Assembly (NCBI GenBank): GCA_964019335.1
Contig: OZ025697.1
Span: forward strand, 248,001-312,000
DNA length: 64,000 nt
DNA from: Diplonema japonicum
Lineage: Eukaryota > Euglenozoa > Diplonemea > Diplonemida > Diplonemidae
Direction of reading: 5' to 3'
Under the pieces are notes generated by a model. That model was not told the origin of the DNA. It made no database searches and was given only the letters and a program-made list of their open reading frames with translations. Shown here piece by piece: positions 10,397-21,503 of this stretch. Each line of letters begins with the position of its first letter. Position 1 is the first letter of the stretch. Made by a program: the position numbers and the translations under genes.

Positions 10397-11179
10397 TCAA
10401 GGAAACATTTCGGCTAGGAAATCGTCGAACTCCTCGTCCAAAACACGCTCCTTCTCGACGGGCTCCCTCCACACCTTGTTTGTGTTGTTGTGAGGGCTGG
10501 TTTTTTCCCCCTCGCTTTCTTCATGGTTCTCATCGGGCTCTTCTTTAATAACGGGGTCTTCTCTGCGTTCCGTCTTCGGGTTGATTTCTTCTTCAATCGG
10601 TTCTGTTTTAACGCCGATGCATTGCTTCTTAGCAGGGTGCAGATGCGGCTCGATTTTCTCGTCTTGTTTTACTTCAGGTTCTTCTTGAATCTTCCGTTTT
10701 TTCAACAGCCGTTTGTATTCGAGTTTGTACCTGCAGTTCTTACAGAGACGTAGCTTCACCAGTGCTTCTCTCTTGACACCGCATTCTTTGTATTTGAATG
10801 GGACTTCCAGCGTGCAGAGGCCTTGTTGTTCGTCGCAGGTGGGTAGGCCACCGCAGGAAAACTGGCCTTTACCAGAGACGACTTCGTTCTCAACCCGCCA
10901 CCTCATGCCGAGGAGGCCCTCCTTGTATCGATCCAGGTTAACCAGAGCATACTCTTTGAACAGCTTGTGACAGTACGCTTTAGCGAGCTTCCTCCCCCAC
11001 TGCCTCATCGCCTGTGATCCCTTCGCTTCCTTTTCATTGCCATCATCGATGAACCTGTACTCCTTCCTTAACACCTCGAAATCCGTCACTACCCTTTTGT
11101 CTTGAGACACCTTTCTGTAATCCCTCATCAATTTCACGTGTCTCTCCCACGGTGTGCTATTCTTATTTAGATAGCTCAT
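10397..11179 (-). CDS. FRA10AC1 family protein
   Basis: This is a single exon of 260 aa. The core LFKEYALVNLDRYKEGLLGM, the segment RWRVENEVVSGKGQFSCG, and the later VKLRLCKNC are hallmarks of FRA10AC1. The acidic C-terminus ends EEFDDFLAEMFP, like the human EEFDEYFQDLFL. Two Cys pairs (FSCGGLPTC and CKNC) could bind zinc. Human FRA10AC1 is found in late spliceosomal complexes, so a nuclear role in splicing is likely. That link is of interest here because the genome uses unusual A-run introns. The basic middle (about residues 165-200) is a probable nuclear localisation region. An A run of 11 directly precedes the ATG. Confidence 0.93.
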   Translation of the reverse strand: MSYLNKNSTPWERHVKLMRDYRKVSQDKRVVTDFEVLRKEYRFIDDGNEKEAKGSQAMRQWGRKLAKAYCHKLFKEYALVNLDRYKEGLLGMRWRVENEVVSGKGQFSCGGLPTCDEQQGLCTLEVPFKYKECGVKREALVKLRLCKNCRYKLEYKRLLKKRKIQEEPEVKQDEKIEPHLHPAKKQCIGVKTEPIEEEINPKTERREDPVIKEEPDENHEESEGEKTSPHNNTNKVWREPVEKERVLDEEFDDFLAEMFP

Positions 11180-11452
11180 TTTTTTTTTTTTACCCCTCTC
11201 TTTCCCCCAACCTTTTTTTTTTTGCTTTAATAGGGAACGAATTTGAAGGGGGGGGGGAGAAGTAACAATGGATATAACAGGACCGACGTGGGGGGGGGGG
11301 GGGGGGGGGGGGTTTAGAGGGAATAAAAAAAGGGGGGATCTAAAACAGAGGAAACGGGACGATTATCTAAATAGAAAAACAATGAAAGGGGGGGATCTAA
11401 AAAAAAAATCTAAAATAAGAAAAAAAAAATAATAAAGCCAATACAAAAGGAT

Positions 11453-12522
11453 CTACTGGGGACACAAACTCTGCAAGGCAGAGACAAGGTAACCCATTGA
11501 GGAACATTCATAATGAGAAAGCGAACAAGGAAGCAACTGCGTGCCGGGAGGAGACACCATCAGGGGAGTGTACAAGTTCTTTTCCGCAGCCACCGAGAGG
11601 TGGTAAGGCGAGGGCACAGTAGGCGAGTTGAACGTAACAGTTTGGAGGCCAGGGTTCGGGTCTGGCTGGCGGGCGGCGAAGCCGCCCGCCAGCCCATACC
11701 CAACCACTGTCACAGACGACCCATTGGAAAGCAACCCAGAGGTCAAAGAAGACAGTTCCGTGTAATGGCTTTTCGATGCGAAGGCTTCAGGGATGGTGTC
11801 AAGCTCTGAAACAAAGCCTTCTCCAAAGAGATTCAAGACCGGTACGACGTACTTAACAACAGAGAAGAAGCCGTAGATGCCCCACGCTTGGAGGTCCCTC
11901 ACGAGGAGCTGCCCTCTGACGTCGGATCTGATGACCAAGATATTGTGCTTATCTTGCGTGAAGTGCAGCCACGCAACCTCTTGTGTGCGATCTTCGTTGA
12001 AATCAGGTGAGAACAAGCGTTCTGCGGTCTGGTCCTGTGGGATCTGCAGCTTGACGTTGTGGAGATTGCTCGTTTGGAACTTTTCAACAAAGGAAGGATA
12101 GTCTTGCTCATGGCTCAGCTGTGCTAGAACTGCCAGGTCGGGCACTGTGAGGTTAGCATTTCGCACTTTCACGGCGCACAGGGGAGGGGGTCTGCTCGAG
12201 ACTAGCTCCCCTGCAGCACCGTCCTGTGTTGTGCTGGCTACCTCGAAAACAACAGCTGACCAAGCGAGCAACCCAAGCATGATCCAAAGAGTGACCCTGC
12301 AGTTCACCAGCAGAACAATGCTCCCTTTAGGGTGTGCTTCCTTGCTGAGCGGTGCAGTTCTGTTGGGCTTGGCGTCTGGTGGGGGTACAGGGGAATGCTT
12401 GCAAGGGAAAGCGAAGAAAGCACGTAGCACACCACCGCACGGCACCCACGAAGCCTTCTGGTACCGTGTAGTGGAGCGAGCAAGGGAGGCCGTCGTGTCG
12501 CTTCGGGGTTCAGATTTGACCT

Positions 12523-12562
<40 letters not shown>

Positions 12563-14491
12563 CTGAGGCAATTTCAAAGGTGTGGCTTCGTCAACATCAA
12601 TTCCTTCTTCGTCCTCATGGCAGCTAAGCTTGGACACCGCTCTGGTGATGTATTCTTCTCGATCCTATTTTTTTTTTTTTTTTTTTATTATTATTATTAT
12701 TTCCTACTAGCAAACCTCTGTTTCATCCACAACATGTTTCAGCATCATCCCTTGCGTGACAACAAACAGCCCTCCGAACAGCAGCAAGGTCTCCCCAGAT
12801 GTGACCGCACACCCTATCAGACCAACGATGAGAAACACCGCTAGCAAGCCCGCCGCAACATAAGGAGTGAAACGATGGTAGGAAGAGTGCCTCCATGTCT
12901 CTCGAAGCCCGAAGAGGGATAAAAGGATAATGAGGGTGATAAGAGTCCAAGAAAGCGACATGACAGGGGTCGATCGCGACGCCAGCCAGAACAAGATGAA
13001 AATGGTGCAGAAAGCGAATGATAATAACAGAACGGAGCGGCGGAGCGAAGGGGTGTCGAGCCCGGTTTCCTTGAGTTTTCTAGACGTCCATTTCCGTTTG
13101 GCCGATACGGTCCAACCGTAGGACCATACTGCCGCGAATAGTGTCAATGAGGCAACGATGTTCCACTGCACACCAACAGAGAGACAACGCAGGAAATCGG
13201 TTCCATTCACAACAGATTCCAAAACCATACGCAGGATCGGGGCGACGACAAAACCAAGAACGGCGCATGTGATGTACTGTTGCTTTCTAACATACCCGCC
13301 TACGGGAAGATTCAAAATGGTCCTCCGCGTGCAAGGCGGTAACGAAGACCTCACATGGGGAGGAACCACATTCTCCCCTCCGCTGTAGTCGATGTCACCG
13401 TAGTATATCTCCTCGGTTTGAAAAACCCATCCTGTCACGGAACGGAACCCCACGGTGAGAAAGGACGATACCGCGTGTAACGACATAACAAAACACACGA
13501 AAAGCCCGATAGACTGCCACCCACCACGATCCGAAGACGGCAAAAACATTTCCATCAACATCATCATCTGCAGGTGAACAAGGTACATGGCAACGAACGC
13601 CAACGAAGCTGCCAACCAGAACCCAACATACGCGACAAACCCTTTCGAAGCCTGTAAATTGTTCAAAAACTCCGTTACAGTACGATTCTCCTTGTAATGC
13701 TTCCTCGCGTGTTTGACATTGGACGCCAACCAAGCTTGCCGGGAAGAAATTGAGTCGTAAGGACCAACCTTGAATTTTTTAAGCAGATAATCGAGAGTAT
13801 CGGGGCTCTTACGGTACTCCTCACTAAGCACTTTTCGGAGCTCTGGTAGGGCACCCTGGTACCCGTTAAGTGTCTCGTCGATGTCAGAAACGGTTTTTGA
13901 GGGATCGAACCTGGCGTAGAAATTTGTTAGAAACTTTCTAGCCGAGTTGGATCCAGGAGCGGAAGGACGTGATGACAACGACCTAGAAGAGCTTCGCTCT
14001 GTGACGGCGACCCAGTCCTGTTCTTCATCCGCTACGTCACTAAGCGCTTCGAGTTTTTGAAGGGCTTCAGGAGAATCTTTGTACTGTTCCGCAAGGATTT
14101 CTAGAAGATCTCTCGTTCTTCCTGTGAATGCGTCGACCTCGTCGACCACCTGATGGACTTTTTCGGGGTCGTGTTCCGTGTAGAATTCTGTCAGGATCCG
14201 GTTGAGGACCGGTTTGTTCAGTTCCTTCGCCATGATGAGCTGTGCAGCGGGGTCGTCGAGGATTTCCGCCGCCTTCTCGCTCGCCTCCTGCTCCCCTAAG
14301 CCTTGTTCCATCAGCTGCATGATAAGGTAGTTTACCAGCTCTTCGACCTGCTCCTTTGGGAACCTCACGATGATATTCTCAACCGTTTCTTCCTCCTCCT
14401 CTTCATCAACCTCCCTCCTCCCCTCTGGAATCGTCGGTTCCGGCTCCAGAACTGGTGGTTTCATTGGCTTGCCGCTGCTTCCTGAGACTGG

Positions 14492-14494
<3 letters not shown>
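11453..14494 (-). CDS. Multi-pass membrane protein with degenerate class 3 lipase domain
   Basis: Three exons (14494-12716, 12664-12563, 12520-11453) join in frame to 982 aa. The introns are 51 and 42 bp, both GT-AG and A-rich. The N-terminus is acidic and cytosolic. Two repeats of the form FYxxxDPxK...Y, at about residues 95-135 and 190-240, resemble tandem motifs of trypanosomatid proteins. About eight to nine membrane spans follow (about 285-590), then a linker and a last span near 705-722. The final 250 aa resemble the lumenal lipase-3 domain found C-terminal to membrane spans in several protists, ending in a Cys-rich tail. The nucleophile elbow, normally GHSLGG, reads GYGLAG near residue 900, so both the Ser and the preceding His are missing and catalysis is unlikely. 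Unspliced, the two halves would look like two separate genes. Confidence 0.8.

Positions 14495-14524
<30 letters not shown>
14495..14524 (-). promoter_or_regulatory. A-run leader abutting a start codon
   Basis: About 30 consecutive A (coding strand) run directly into the ATG of the lipase-like membrane protein. Similar A runs abut at least nine other starts in this window. Confidence 0.5.
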
Positions 14525-15050
14525 CCCCTCTTCTCCCCCCTCTTTTTTTTTTTTTTTTTTTTTTTGTTCCACCACTCTAGTGAAGTTGCAGGTTGGGGGA
14601 AAATTGAGACGAGGAAAAGAAACAGAGATTTGTAAAAGTCTCTCCCACTTTTTCTTTTTCCTTCTTTTCTCCCCTTTTTTTTTTGATGCCGGTATTTGTT
14701 TTCTTTTTTTCCCCCTTTGCCCTTCCTTTTTTTCTCTTCCTTTGGGAATGATCTAAAATAAAGAAAAAGGGAAGGGAAAGGGAGGGGAAAATTGTTTTTC
14801 CGTTTGGTTTTTTTTAACTTTTTTTTTTTTCCTTCTTCTTCTTTTTCTTTCGTTCCTTTTGCGCGGCGTTCATCTCTTTTTACGAGAGCTTTAAGAGGCA
14901 GGGAAGATGGGAGATATAGAACTAAGTCTAAAGAAAGGCGGGAGAGGGGGGGGGGGGGAAGTGATGTCACCATGCTCCGCACAGTTCTAAGAGGTCAAAG
15001 GGACGAGAGGGAAATAACCGTTCCCAAAAATCCGGGGAGTAGGGCGAAAT
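14525..15050. other. Intergenic, T- and C-rich
   Basis: This is a homopolymer-rich spacer with a G run near 14946-14957. No gene is recognisable. Confidence 0.5.
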
Positions 15051-15771
15051 TTAGCAGCTTCGTAGCGTTTCGATTTTGTCGATCTTATTAATTTTTCTTT
15101 TTTTCCCCATTTTCCCCCTTTTAACATACCAACAAAGGCCACATGGTTTCTGATCCACTTGTGATTTCAATATCGTGAACAGGGAGAACCTTGCGTAACC
15201 GGGGCTCTAGCGTGGCCCAATTTTCTTGGTGTGTGTCGAGCCGAGAGGTGATGGTTTCCAAGTTGTCATCCACACGTGGATGGAGGGATGCCCCACATGT
15301 GCACATTGTCGGGGAAGGGGGCAGTATGGCTGGCATGTAGTATGAGCCTTCTTCAATGTGCTCGAGGTTCCAGTTGGCCCCGCACGATGTGCACTCACGA
15401 CGGCCCAACAGCTTTCTAATGATGAACTCCTTCAACAAAACAAAATGAAGGGCGTAGCTGGGATTAAGCTCTGGAATGTCCCTCGCTGCTGATTCGAAGA
15501 TTTCGACCTGCTCCAAGCTCCTGGGAAACCCGTCCAAGACGAAACCTCTCGAGAACTCCTCCTTCATCCCGAGGTACACTTCATTCACCGCTTCTACAGG
15601 GGCCAGCTTGCCCTCTGCCATCGCTTCTTTCACGTCCTCGGGCATCCTTTCCTTCAACACCTTACCCATGCTTACAAATGGAACATCGAACTTCTTACTA
15701 ATCATCTTCCCATAGAAGGACTTCCCGCTTCCAGGGGAACCCAGGAGGAGGATCTTTGGAGGGGTTCTCAT
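15051..15771 (-). CDS. Adenylate kinase family protein
   Basis: The start is the ATG at 15771. The P-loop GSPGSGKS lies at residues 12-19, and the NMP-binding region contains GFVLDGFPRS. The lid carries a Cys-x2-Cys ... Cys-x-Cys set (CTSCGANW and CTCG), consistent with a zinc-binding or zinc-like lid. It catalyses ATP + AMP to 2 ADP or a related NMP reaction. The unspliced frame stops at 15121 after PLLVC. A 46-bp intron (15084-15129, GTATG...AATAAG) would join PLL to IDKIETLRSC and a stop at 15051, giving 224 aa. I prefer this because the intron matches the others here. If it is not used, the protein has 216 aa. Confidence 0.88.
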
Positions 15772-15880
15772 TTCCTTTTTTTTTTTTTTCTTTTTTTTTT
15801 TCCCGGATTGCAAGGGGGAAAAAATAGATAACCATCGAGGTGGAAAAATTAAGGGGGGGAGGGGGGGAGGGGGGGGGATC

Positions 15881-16993
15881 TCAGTGGCACCCTGCATTGT
15901 CCAACGGTTTCAAGTCCTTCTTGTCGGGGTTGTGCTGGTAAGGGAACTCTTTTCTAGTGAAATTGCAGTACTGGTCTTGCTCCAAGATGGCAGTAACGGC
16001 CAGCGTGTGTAAAGGGGCGTCGCCCCACCGGTACCTGAAAATCCCATATGGCTCGTGGCTGTCGATGTAGGTGAAGAAGGATTTATAGATGGGATGGTTT
16101 TTAAGAGCAAAGGTGCCGAGCTCGAAGTTGTTGTAATACATTGGCCCCCAGAAAGATCCTTTTTTGAGGGAAAAGTCGGTGAGCCGGGAGTTGAGCCGAT
16201 GCGTCACAAGTTTTTCCGAGGCAATCCATCTCTTTGTGGTCTCCCAGAGCTGAGTGGTGACGAAAGGATTTTCCCCTTTCAGTCTATTGAACCCATAAGA
16301 GCATTCGTTCCGGGCCATTTTTTTAAAAGGATCCGATGGAACGCGGGCAGGGATGATCGAGTCGGTGTCTAACCGCAAGTAATATTTGTATTTTTTCAAG
16401 GAGTTGAAGCTCCACACAACTCCGGCCCAGAACCGGCACATTTGTCGGTATCCTCGGCCTTGGAATTTTTTCTGCGAACCGTCGGATTTCCATTTCTGAA
16501 CTTTTTCCTCGGAGACGCCTTTGGGAAGGGTGCTGAAGCTGATAAGCTCGAAAGTGACATTTACCATTGGAACTAGGTTTCTCAAACGGACGAGCTCGTC
16601 TTCCTTCACGGTGTCCTCGTGGAAAATGTGCAACGGGTATGGGAAACACCTGAAGAAGTGTGATGCCATCCTCGGTAGGGCAAAGGATGTGAAGTATCCC
16701 CCGCCGAACCGCCCCCCGTACAGAATCAACACCACCCCATTCTCCAGTTCTTTTGTAAGCTGCGGTGCGTCGTGCATTTTTATTGTGACATTTGTTTCCA
16801 TGATATCGGATTTTTCTCGTTTTTCTTCGGTGGTTTGAGCTGGTTTAACATCTGGTTTTGGGGTCGTTTCGCGTGGCTTTCTCGTTGGTATTCTTTCCAC
16901 CCCCTCGACCCCTGGGGACTCCCACCCCCACACCAACCAAACGCTCGCGATTGCACATAGAAGCAATGTCGCTGTTCTCTTTAATACTAGCAT
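15881..16993 (-). CDS. GT15 alpha-mannosyltransferase (KRE2/MNT1-like)
   Basis: This is a single exon of 370 aa. Residues of about 7-25 form an uncleaved signal anchor, giving a type II Golgi topology. A Pro/Lys/Thr-rich stem follows. The catalytic region contains YYLRLDTDS (around residue 206, the metal-binding Asp motif) and YRWGDAP (around residue 318), both diagnostic of family GT15. The family adds alpha-1,2-mannose from GDP-mannose to N- and O-linked glycans and is best known from fungi. Its presence here may reflect ancient inheritance or transfer. An A run of about 13 abuts the ATG, and 109 bp separate it from the adenylate kinase start downstream. Confidence 0.9.
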   Translation of the reverse strand: MLVLKRTATLLLCAIASVWLVWGWESPGVEGVERIPTRKPRETTPKPDVKPAQTTEEKREKSDIMETNVTIKMHDAPQLTKELENGVVLILYGGRFGGGYFTSFALPRMASHFFRCFPYPLHIFHEDTVKEDELVRLRNLVPMVNVTFELISFSTLPKGVSEEKVQKWKSDGSQKKFQGRGYRQMCRFWAGVVWSFNSLKKYKYYLRLDTDSIIPARVPSDPFKKMARNECSYGFNRLKGENPFVTTQLWETTKRWIASEKLVTHRLNSRLTDFSLKKGSFWGPMYYNNFELGTFALKNHPIYKSFFTYIDSHEPYGIFRYRWGDAPLHTLAVTAILEQDQYCNFTRKEFPYQHNPDKKDLKPLDNAGCH

Positions 16994-17187
16994 TTTTTTT
17001 TTTTTTGTCAGTTTATTACATGTTCCTCTTTTTCTTTTTTTTTTTTTTTTTTTTCCCGCAACAATTAACCACGTATGAATAAGAAGAGAAAAGGGTGTGT
17101 ATCGCCCCACATGCCAAAAAAAAAGAAGAAAAAAAAGAGACGGGGGGGGGGGGGGGGTATAAATAATAAAGGAATATGGAAGGAATA

Positions 17188-19262
17188 AAGGGGGGGCCCG
17201 AATAATTCCCTCCCAAATAATGTGTTTTTTCCCAAATAATTCTTTTTTTTTTCCGGGGATTTTTCCGCTCCAAATTTCCCAAATAATTCCCGATCTCCTT
17301 TTTTTTTTTTTTTTTTGAGGGGACGGAGGGGGGCTGTAGAGCTGTAGAGCTGTAGACGTGGCTGACGCCCGACCAAGAAGTGGAAGGCAGTTTATTTTAT
17401 TCAGAATGTAATGCCAAGCCCAGGCACTGTTCATCAGACTATCAATCTTAAACCTCTTTAAAATGGCCTTCTTACCCCCTACGGATGAGGACTGGTACGT
17501 GTACGACGGGCAGTTGAACGCAAACCCGTTCGGAGACGGGTTGGCGGGTGAAGAGCCTGAGGAGGAGGAGCAGGAGCAGGAGCAAGAGCAGGAAGAAGTA
17601 CATGAAAACAAGAGGAGACGCCGTGAGTACACCGTGGTGGAGAAGTTGTGGATAATTGCCTTGTGCAAGACGGCGGGTGCGGAGGCGGTGTCGCGGAAGT
17701 ACGCCTTCGCAGGCGTGACCTTGCCAGTATTATGGCAAATGAACAGGCGTACATCGACTTGTTCAATAGCCGCGACGCCAAGGCGAGGGTGAGGAGGAGG
17801 GCCCCAGGAGGCGGGAGGCCCCCACAGTTTCCTGACCAGGAAAAAGAAGCGGGGGACGAGATCCGCAAATTACGGGAAGAAAAAAAGCCCTGCACCAACC
17901 TGCAGGCCCAACAACTTCTCCAAAAGAAAATCCGCCAGTCCGACCCCATCAACAGCAATTGTGTGCTGTCTGACAAGGTCTTCGCCTCCTTCCTCAAGAG
18001 GCAAAACCTTAGTGAGAAGAAGGTCAGCAGGCTGAAGGGGAAACCGGTGGCGGAGAGGAAGCTTGAAGCTGCACGCTTCTTTAAGTTCCTGCACTCCGTC
18101 CACCGACTCTGTCCGACTGCAATAATTTGCAACATGGACGAGTCGCCTATCTGCCCACTCGGCAAACGCCTCCTCCGCATCGTCGGCCCGGTTGGGCAGG
18201 ATGCCGACATAGACGACCCCACGATCGCTGCCGCCGACACCAAAAGGCTCGCCAGTGCGATCATCACCATCATCAACACCACCGACAAGCAACCAGAGCC
18301 CATCGTGTTGCTGAAGAAGGACAGGCTCCCGTCCCAGGGAGAAATAGACAAGTGCAAAGGGGTGCAGGTCGCAGCATGCGAAAGTGGAGTTGTGGGTTCT
18401 GACTTTTTTATTAATGTCTACATCCCATACTTGCGTGCTGCGGTGCCTGAAGATGCGACGGTGCTGCTGATTTTGGACTCAGCCAGAGGCCACATCAGCG
18501 ATGCAAGCAAGGCGGCCATGAAGGCTGCAAAGATTATACCAGCTGTGATCCCTGGTGGGCTTACCACGGATCTACAACTTTTAGACGTTTTTTATTTTTC
18601 GTTATTTAAACTCCATTTTGAGGGGTTAGGAGGGCTGTGGCATGCCAAAGCAACTGAGGCGGGACATGGGTCGATGACTGCAGCAGAGCGCCGTATCAAC
18701 GTGGCACTGTGGGTAGGGCAGGCACATGAGAAGGTCATGCAACTGCTCGACACCTCTACCTGTATGCGGTCTCTCGGCTACCTACCAGGTAGTTCCGTGG
18801 AGACCATACAGCTAAGAGCACTTGGCGAAGTAAGCACTTTGAAGGAGTCGGACCCTTTAGACAGTGCAGCACAGAACGTTGTTGTGGGTGTGACAATGGA
18901 CACTACACCCGAGACTCCAGCCTCCCAAGCCCTTGCAGTTTCTCAAACCCCAACAGACTCCCAAGAAGCTTCTCAAGCCCCAGCGGCCTCTCAGACCCCT
19001 GCAACCTCCCAGCAACCACCTAATGCCAAAACCAGGCGGATTGTCTGCGACGTTTGTGGGTTCTCCACAGCCTGGGAGAAAAACTGGCAAGAACACAAGA
19101 CCAAGAAGTGCTCCAAGCCCCGCTCCCTGTTATCCATGTGGCAGGCCCCCCAGCCCAAATAAGTACAACCCAAATAAGTGTATTCCAAATAATTCTTTTT
19201 TTTTGGAGCCCAAACACCCCCCCTCCACTGCCCAAATAAAGGGATTATTCAGGGGGCCCCTT
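17188..19262 (+). mobile_element. pogo/Tigger-type DNA transposon, 2075 bp
   Basis: The element is flanked by TA at 17186-17187 and 19263-19264, the target duplication expected for Tc1/mariner-pogo. The terminal inverted repeats are imperfect. The left end is AAGGGGGGGCCCGAATAATT and the right end, reverse-complemented, is AAGGGGCCCCCTGAATAATC. Subterminal copies of CCCAAATAA or close variants occur at about 17213, 17231 and 17278 on the left and 19154, 19169, 19184 and 19231 on the right, all on the plus strand. These could be transposase binding sites. The cargo is one transposase gene. It is the only plus-strand coding unit of any size with a recognisable function and it interrupts a minus-strand gene array. 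Confidence 0.85.
17463..19162 (+). pseudogene. pogo/Tigger-like DDE transposase with one frameshift
   Basis: The N-terminal part (from ATG 17463) has an acidic/Glu-Gln segment and a helix-turn-helix ending KYAFAGVTLP. The rest continues in another frame from SIMANEQAYID, so one base has been lost or gained near 17720-17735. The DDE catalytic core shows NMDESPI, LLILDSARGH and LQLLDVFYF, which supply the three acidic positions (DDD as in pogo). The C-terminus has a Ser/Gln/Pro linker and a C2H2/BED-like finger (CDVCGF...H...C). Read across the shift the protein would be about 566 aa. No intron with splice signals explains the shift, so this copy is probably inactive, although the long intact second frame argues for recent activity. 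Confidence 0.8.
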
Positions 19263-19264
19263 TA

Positions 19265-19414
19265 GGTTCTTTTTTTTTTCTTTTTTTTTCTCTTTTGTTC
19301 TTTCCAAGGGCCAGAATCGAATTTCTTTATAAAAAGGCAGGCGAAAGGAAATATCAGAGGCGTTTCGCACTAATATTTTCTTATTTTTCTTCTCACTTCC
19401 ATTTTGGATACTCG

Positions 19415-19461
<47 letters not shown>

Positions 19462-19652
19462 GGGGGGAAAGGGACGGCGGCTAATAATAGCACGTCTCTC
19501 TGCTAAATTAAAAAAAAAAAAAATTATCACCATTGCACTTCGTGGTCCTTCTTCTTTTATTGTATTTCAAGGAGGATCGACAAACCGTCTTTTCATTTCC
19601 AACCTCAATAAAAAAAAAAAAAAAAAGAGAGAGAAAAAGAACACGCTTCTCC
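19265..19652. other. Intergenic, A-run rich
   Basis: It contains an A run of about 38 at 19422-19459 and several shorter runs. It lies downstream of the hydrolase gene and shows no gene. Confidence 0.5.
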
Positions 19653-20584
19653 CTAAGCTATTAAACAGCAACACCTGCCCACACCGTCACCGTCAACATT
19701 TTTCGCCTCGTCGCTTTTCTTCAGGAGAGACCGTTGGAGTTCGCGCTCCTCCACCTCGGCAACCTCTGCGGGAGGACTGTGATCAAGCGAATCAATAAAA
19801 GACCGCACAAGCGAAGGCCACGACTGAACTTCAGTGAATGTAGAGGCAACCACGAGCTTGGACCCTGGGAGGAGGGTGTGGAGAGTCTTGGCCGACTCAA
19901 TAGGATGCATCGAGTCGCCTTCCCACGATAAGATAAGAGCAGGAATACTCGAAAGCGACTGCAGCAAAACTTGCGAAGGAAAATCAGATAAAGACGCTCC
20001 AAGCATTGCATGGGCCGCGTGTTCCGCCGAGATGAACGCAGGAGGCTCCCAAGTATGCTTTTTCCCTGCTTCGGCAAAGAGCCCTACCGGACGTGATGCC
20101 CTGTTCACTGCAAGGTATTTCTCATACCCGCCTTCCTTTGTAAAGGACGAAGAGAGAGACTCCATAAACGCTCGTTTTTCATCTCGTTTGTCGTAACAAG
20201 GTGGTGGGATGCATAGTACCAGACCCCTGACTCTTTTTGGGTCCTCCACTGCCGCGTGGAGTGTTGCGGCACACCCCATGCTCGCACCGCCTAGGATGGT
20301 TGGTTCTTCTGCAAAGATTTCCCGTGCCACTCTTACCATGTCCCCGCCGAGAGCTTTGAAAGTGTACCCGATACCGCCTTCGGACCCTTCCGATGACCCG
20401 TGGCCTCGTGAGTCATATTTCACCAGCGCGGCGTACCCTGCGTCGTCCCAGTTGAAATACCCTTCCTTTTCCTCCGAGGCCCTGCAACCGCCCATGCAGT
20501 GCGCCCACACAAAGTTACCTTGCCCGGAACCCTTCCGCGTGGTTGCTTGGAGCTCGCAGTCGTTGGTTTGTATCGTTTTCTCTT

Positions 20585-20588
<4 letters not shown>
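19653..20588 (-). CDS. Alpha/beta hydrolase with C-terminal CaaX-like tail
   Basis: This is a single exon of 311 aa. The oxyanion region is WAHCMGGCR and the nucleophile elbow is GGASMGCAA (GxSxG). An acid position lies in SWEGDSMHP, and the fold order fits a monoacylglycerol or carboxyl esterase-like hydrolase. The catalytic His, expected near the C-terminal TFTEVQSWP segment, is not evident, so activity is doubtful or uses another residue. The protein ends RCCCLIA, which fits a prenylation CaaX box (C-L-I-A) preceded by two Cys that could be palmitoylated, implying membrane attachment. An A run of about 28 abuts the ATG. The substrate is unknown. Confidence 0.8.
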
Positions 20589-20616
<28 letters not shown>

Positions 20617-20778
20617 CCTGGGTGAGAAATAGTTCGGCGGAGGGGGTAAAGAAAGAAATAAAAAAAAAAAAAAAAAAAGAAAAAAAGGGTACACATAACA
20701 AAGGGGTCGCCACTTAGTTATTGTCATATCGTCATTTCGTGAGGGAAGTGGGGGGGATGAAGAGAAGCCTTATTACAT

Positions 20779-21203
20779 TCACAGTTCTTCAGCCTTGTCA
20801 CCGAGCTTTTCCTGCGAAGGGGGATGAAGAAGAAGGGGGAAGGAGAAAGAAAAAAAAAAAAAAAAAACATACCGTGAGGGAGGCCTTGGCATCCTCGCAA
20901 GGCTTGCCACCTTCCTTGACCTTGATAAGCTCAACATCGAAGATCAGAGGAGAGAACCCAGGGATCTTGGGAGGGCTGCCCCTCTCGCCGTAAGCCATTT
21001 CGTAGGGGATGTACAACTGATTATTATTATTATTTTTTTTCCTTCCTATTTCCCCCCTCTCCCCAAAATACCTGCCATTTATCACCCTCACACATGAGCT
21101 GAAGGGCCTCGGTCCATCCCTTGATAACCTGGTTGGGTGCAAATGCAGTAGGCTGACCCCTGTCGTAGCTCGAATCGAACTTGGTCCCGTCTCTGTTAGA
21201 ATT

Positions 21204-21248
<45 letters not shown>

Positions 21249-21503
21249 CTTTTTTTTTTTCTTTTCTGATTCACACCTCAAAGTCCCGCTGTAGTGCACA
21301 TCGCACTGGTCACCCGCCCCGGGGGACTTGCTCCCGCTGCCCTTGTTCAGCACCTTGAAAAGCATACCAGAGGGCAGCTTATGAACACCTTCTTCTGCCT
21401 CCTTCGCTTTCAAGAACTTCTCACCAGTCCGCTTGTGGTACTTGTCCATGTTTCCGGCAGAGACACAGGCCACTATGCACGCAAGCCCAAGAAACACCCG
21501 CAT
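20779..21503 (-). CDS. ER-type FKBP peptidyl-prolyl isomerase
   Basis: Four exons (21503-21277, 21192-21072, 21016-20873, 20811-20779) join to 174 aa. The introns are 84, 55 and 61 bp. The first has a very long A run, and the last is T/C-rich in the usual manner. Residues 1-16 form a signal peptide ([16 protein letters not shown]). The FKBP fold contains [30 protein letters not shown] and [12 protein letters not shown], with the active-site residues of the family. It ends KAEEL, a possible degenerate ER-retention signal like the RTEL of FKBP2. It catalyses cis-trans isomerisation of prolyl bonds during secretory protein folding. Without splicing the frame reads into poly-Lys. Confidence 0.93.

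Noticed and set aside
11453-12445. Stand-alone lipase-like gene
   Set aside because: No ATG suits it before residue 56, and two introns connect it in frame with the upstream membrane protein. I treat it as the 3' part of one gene.
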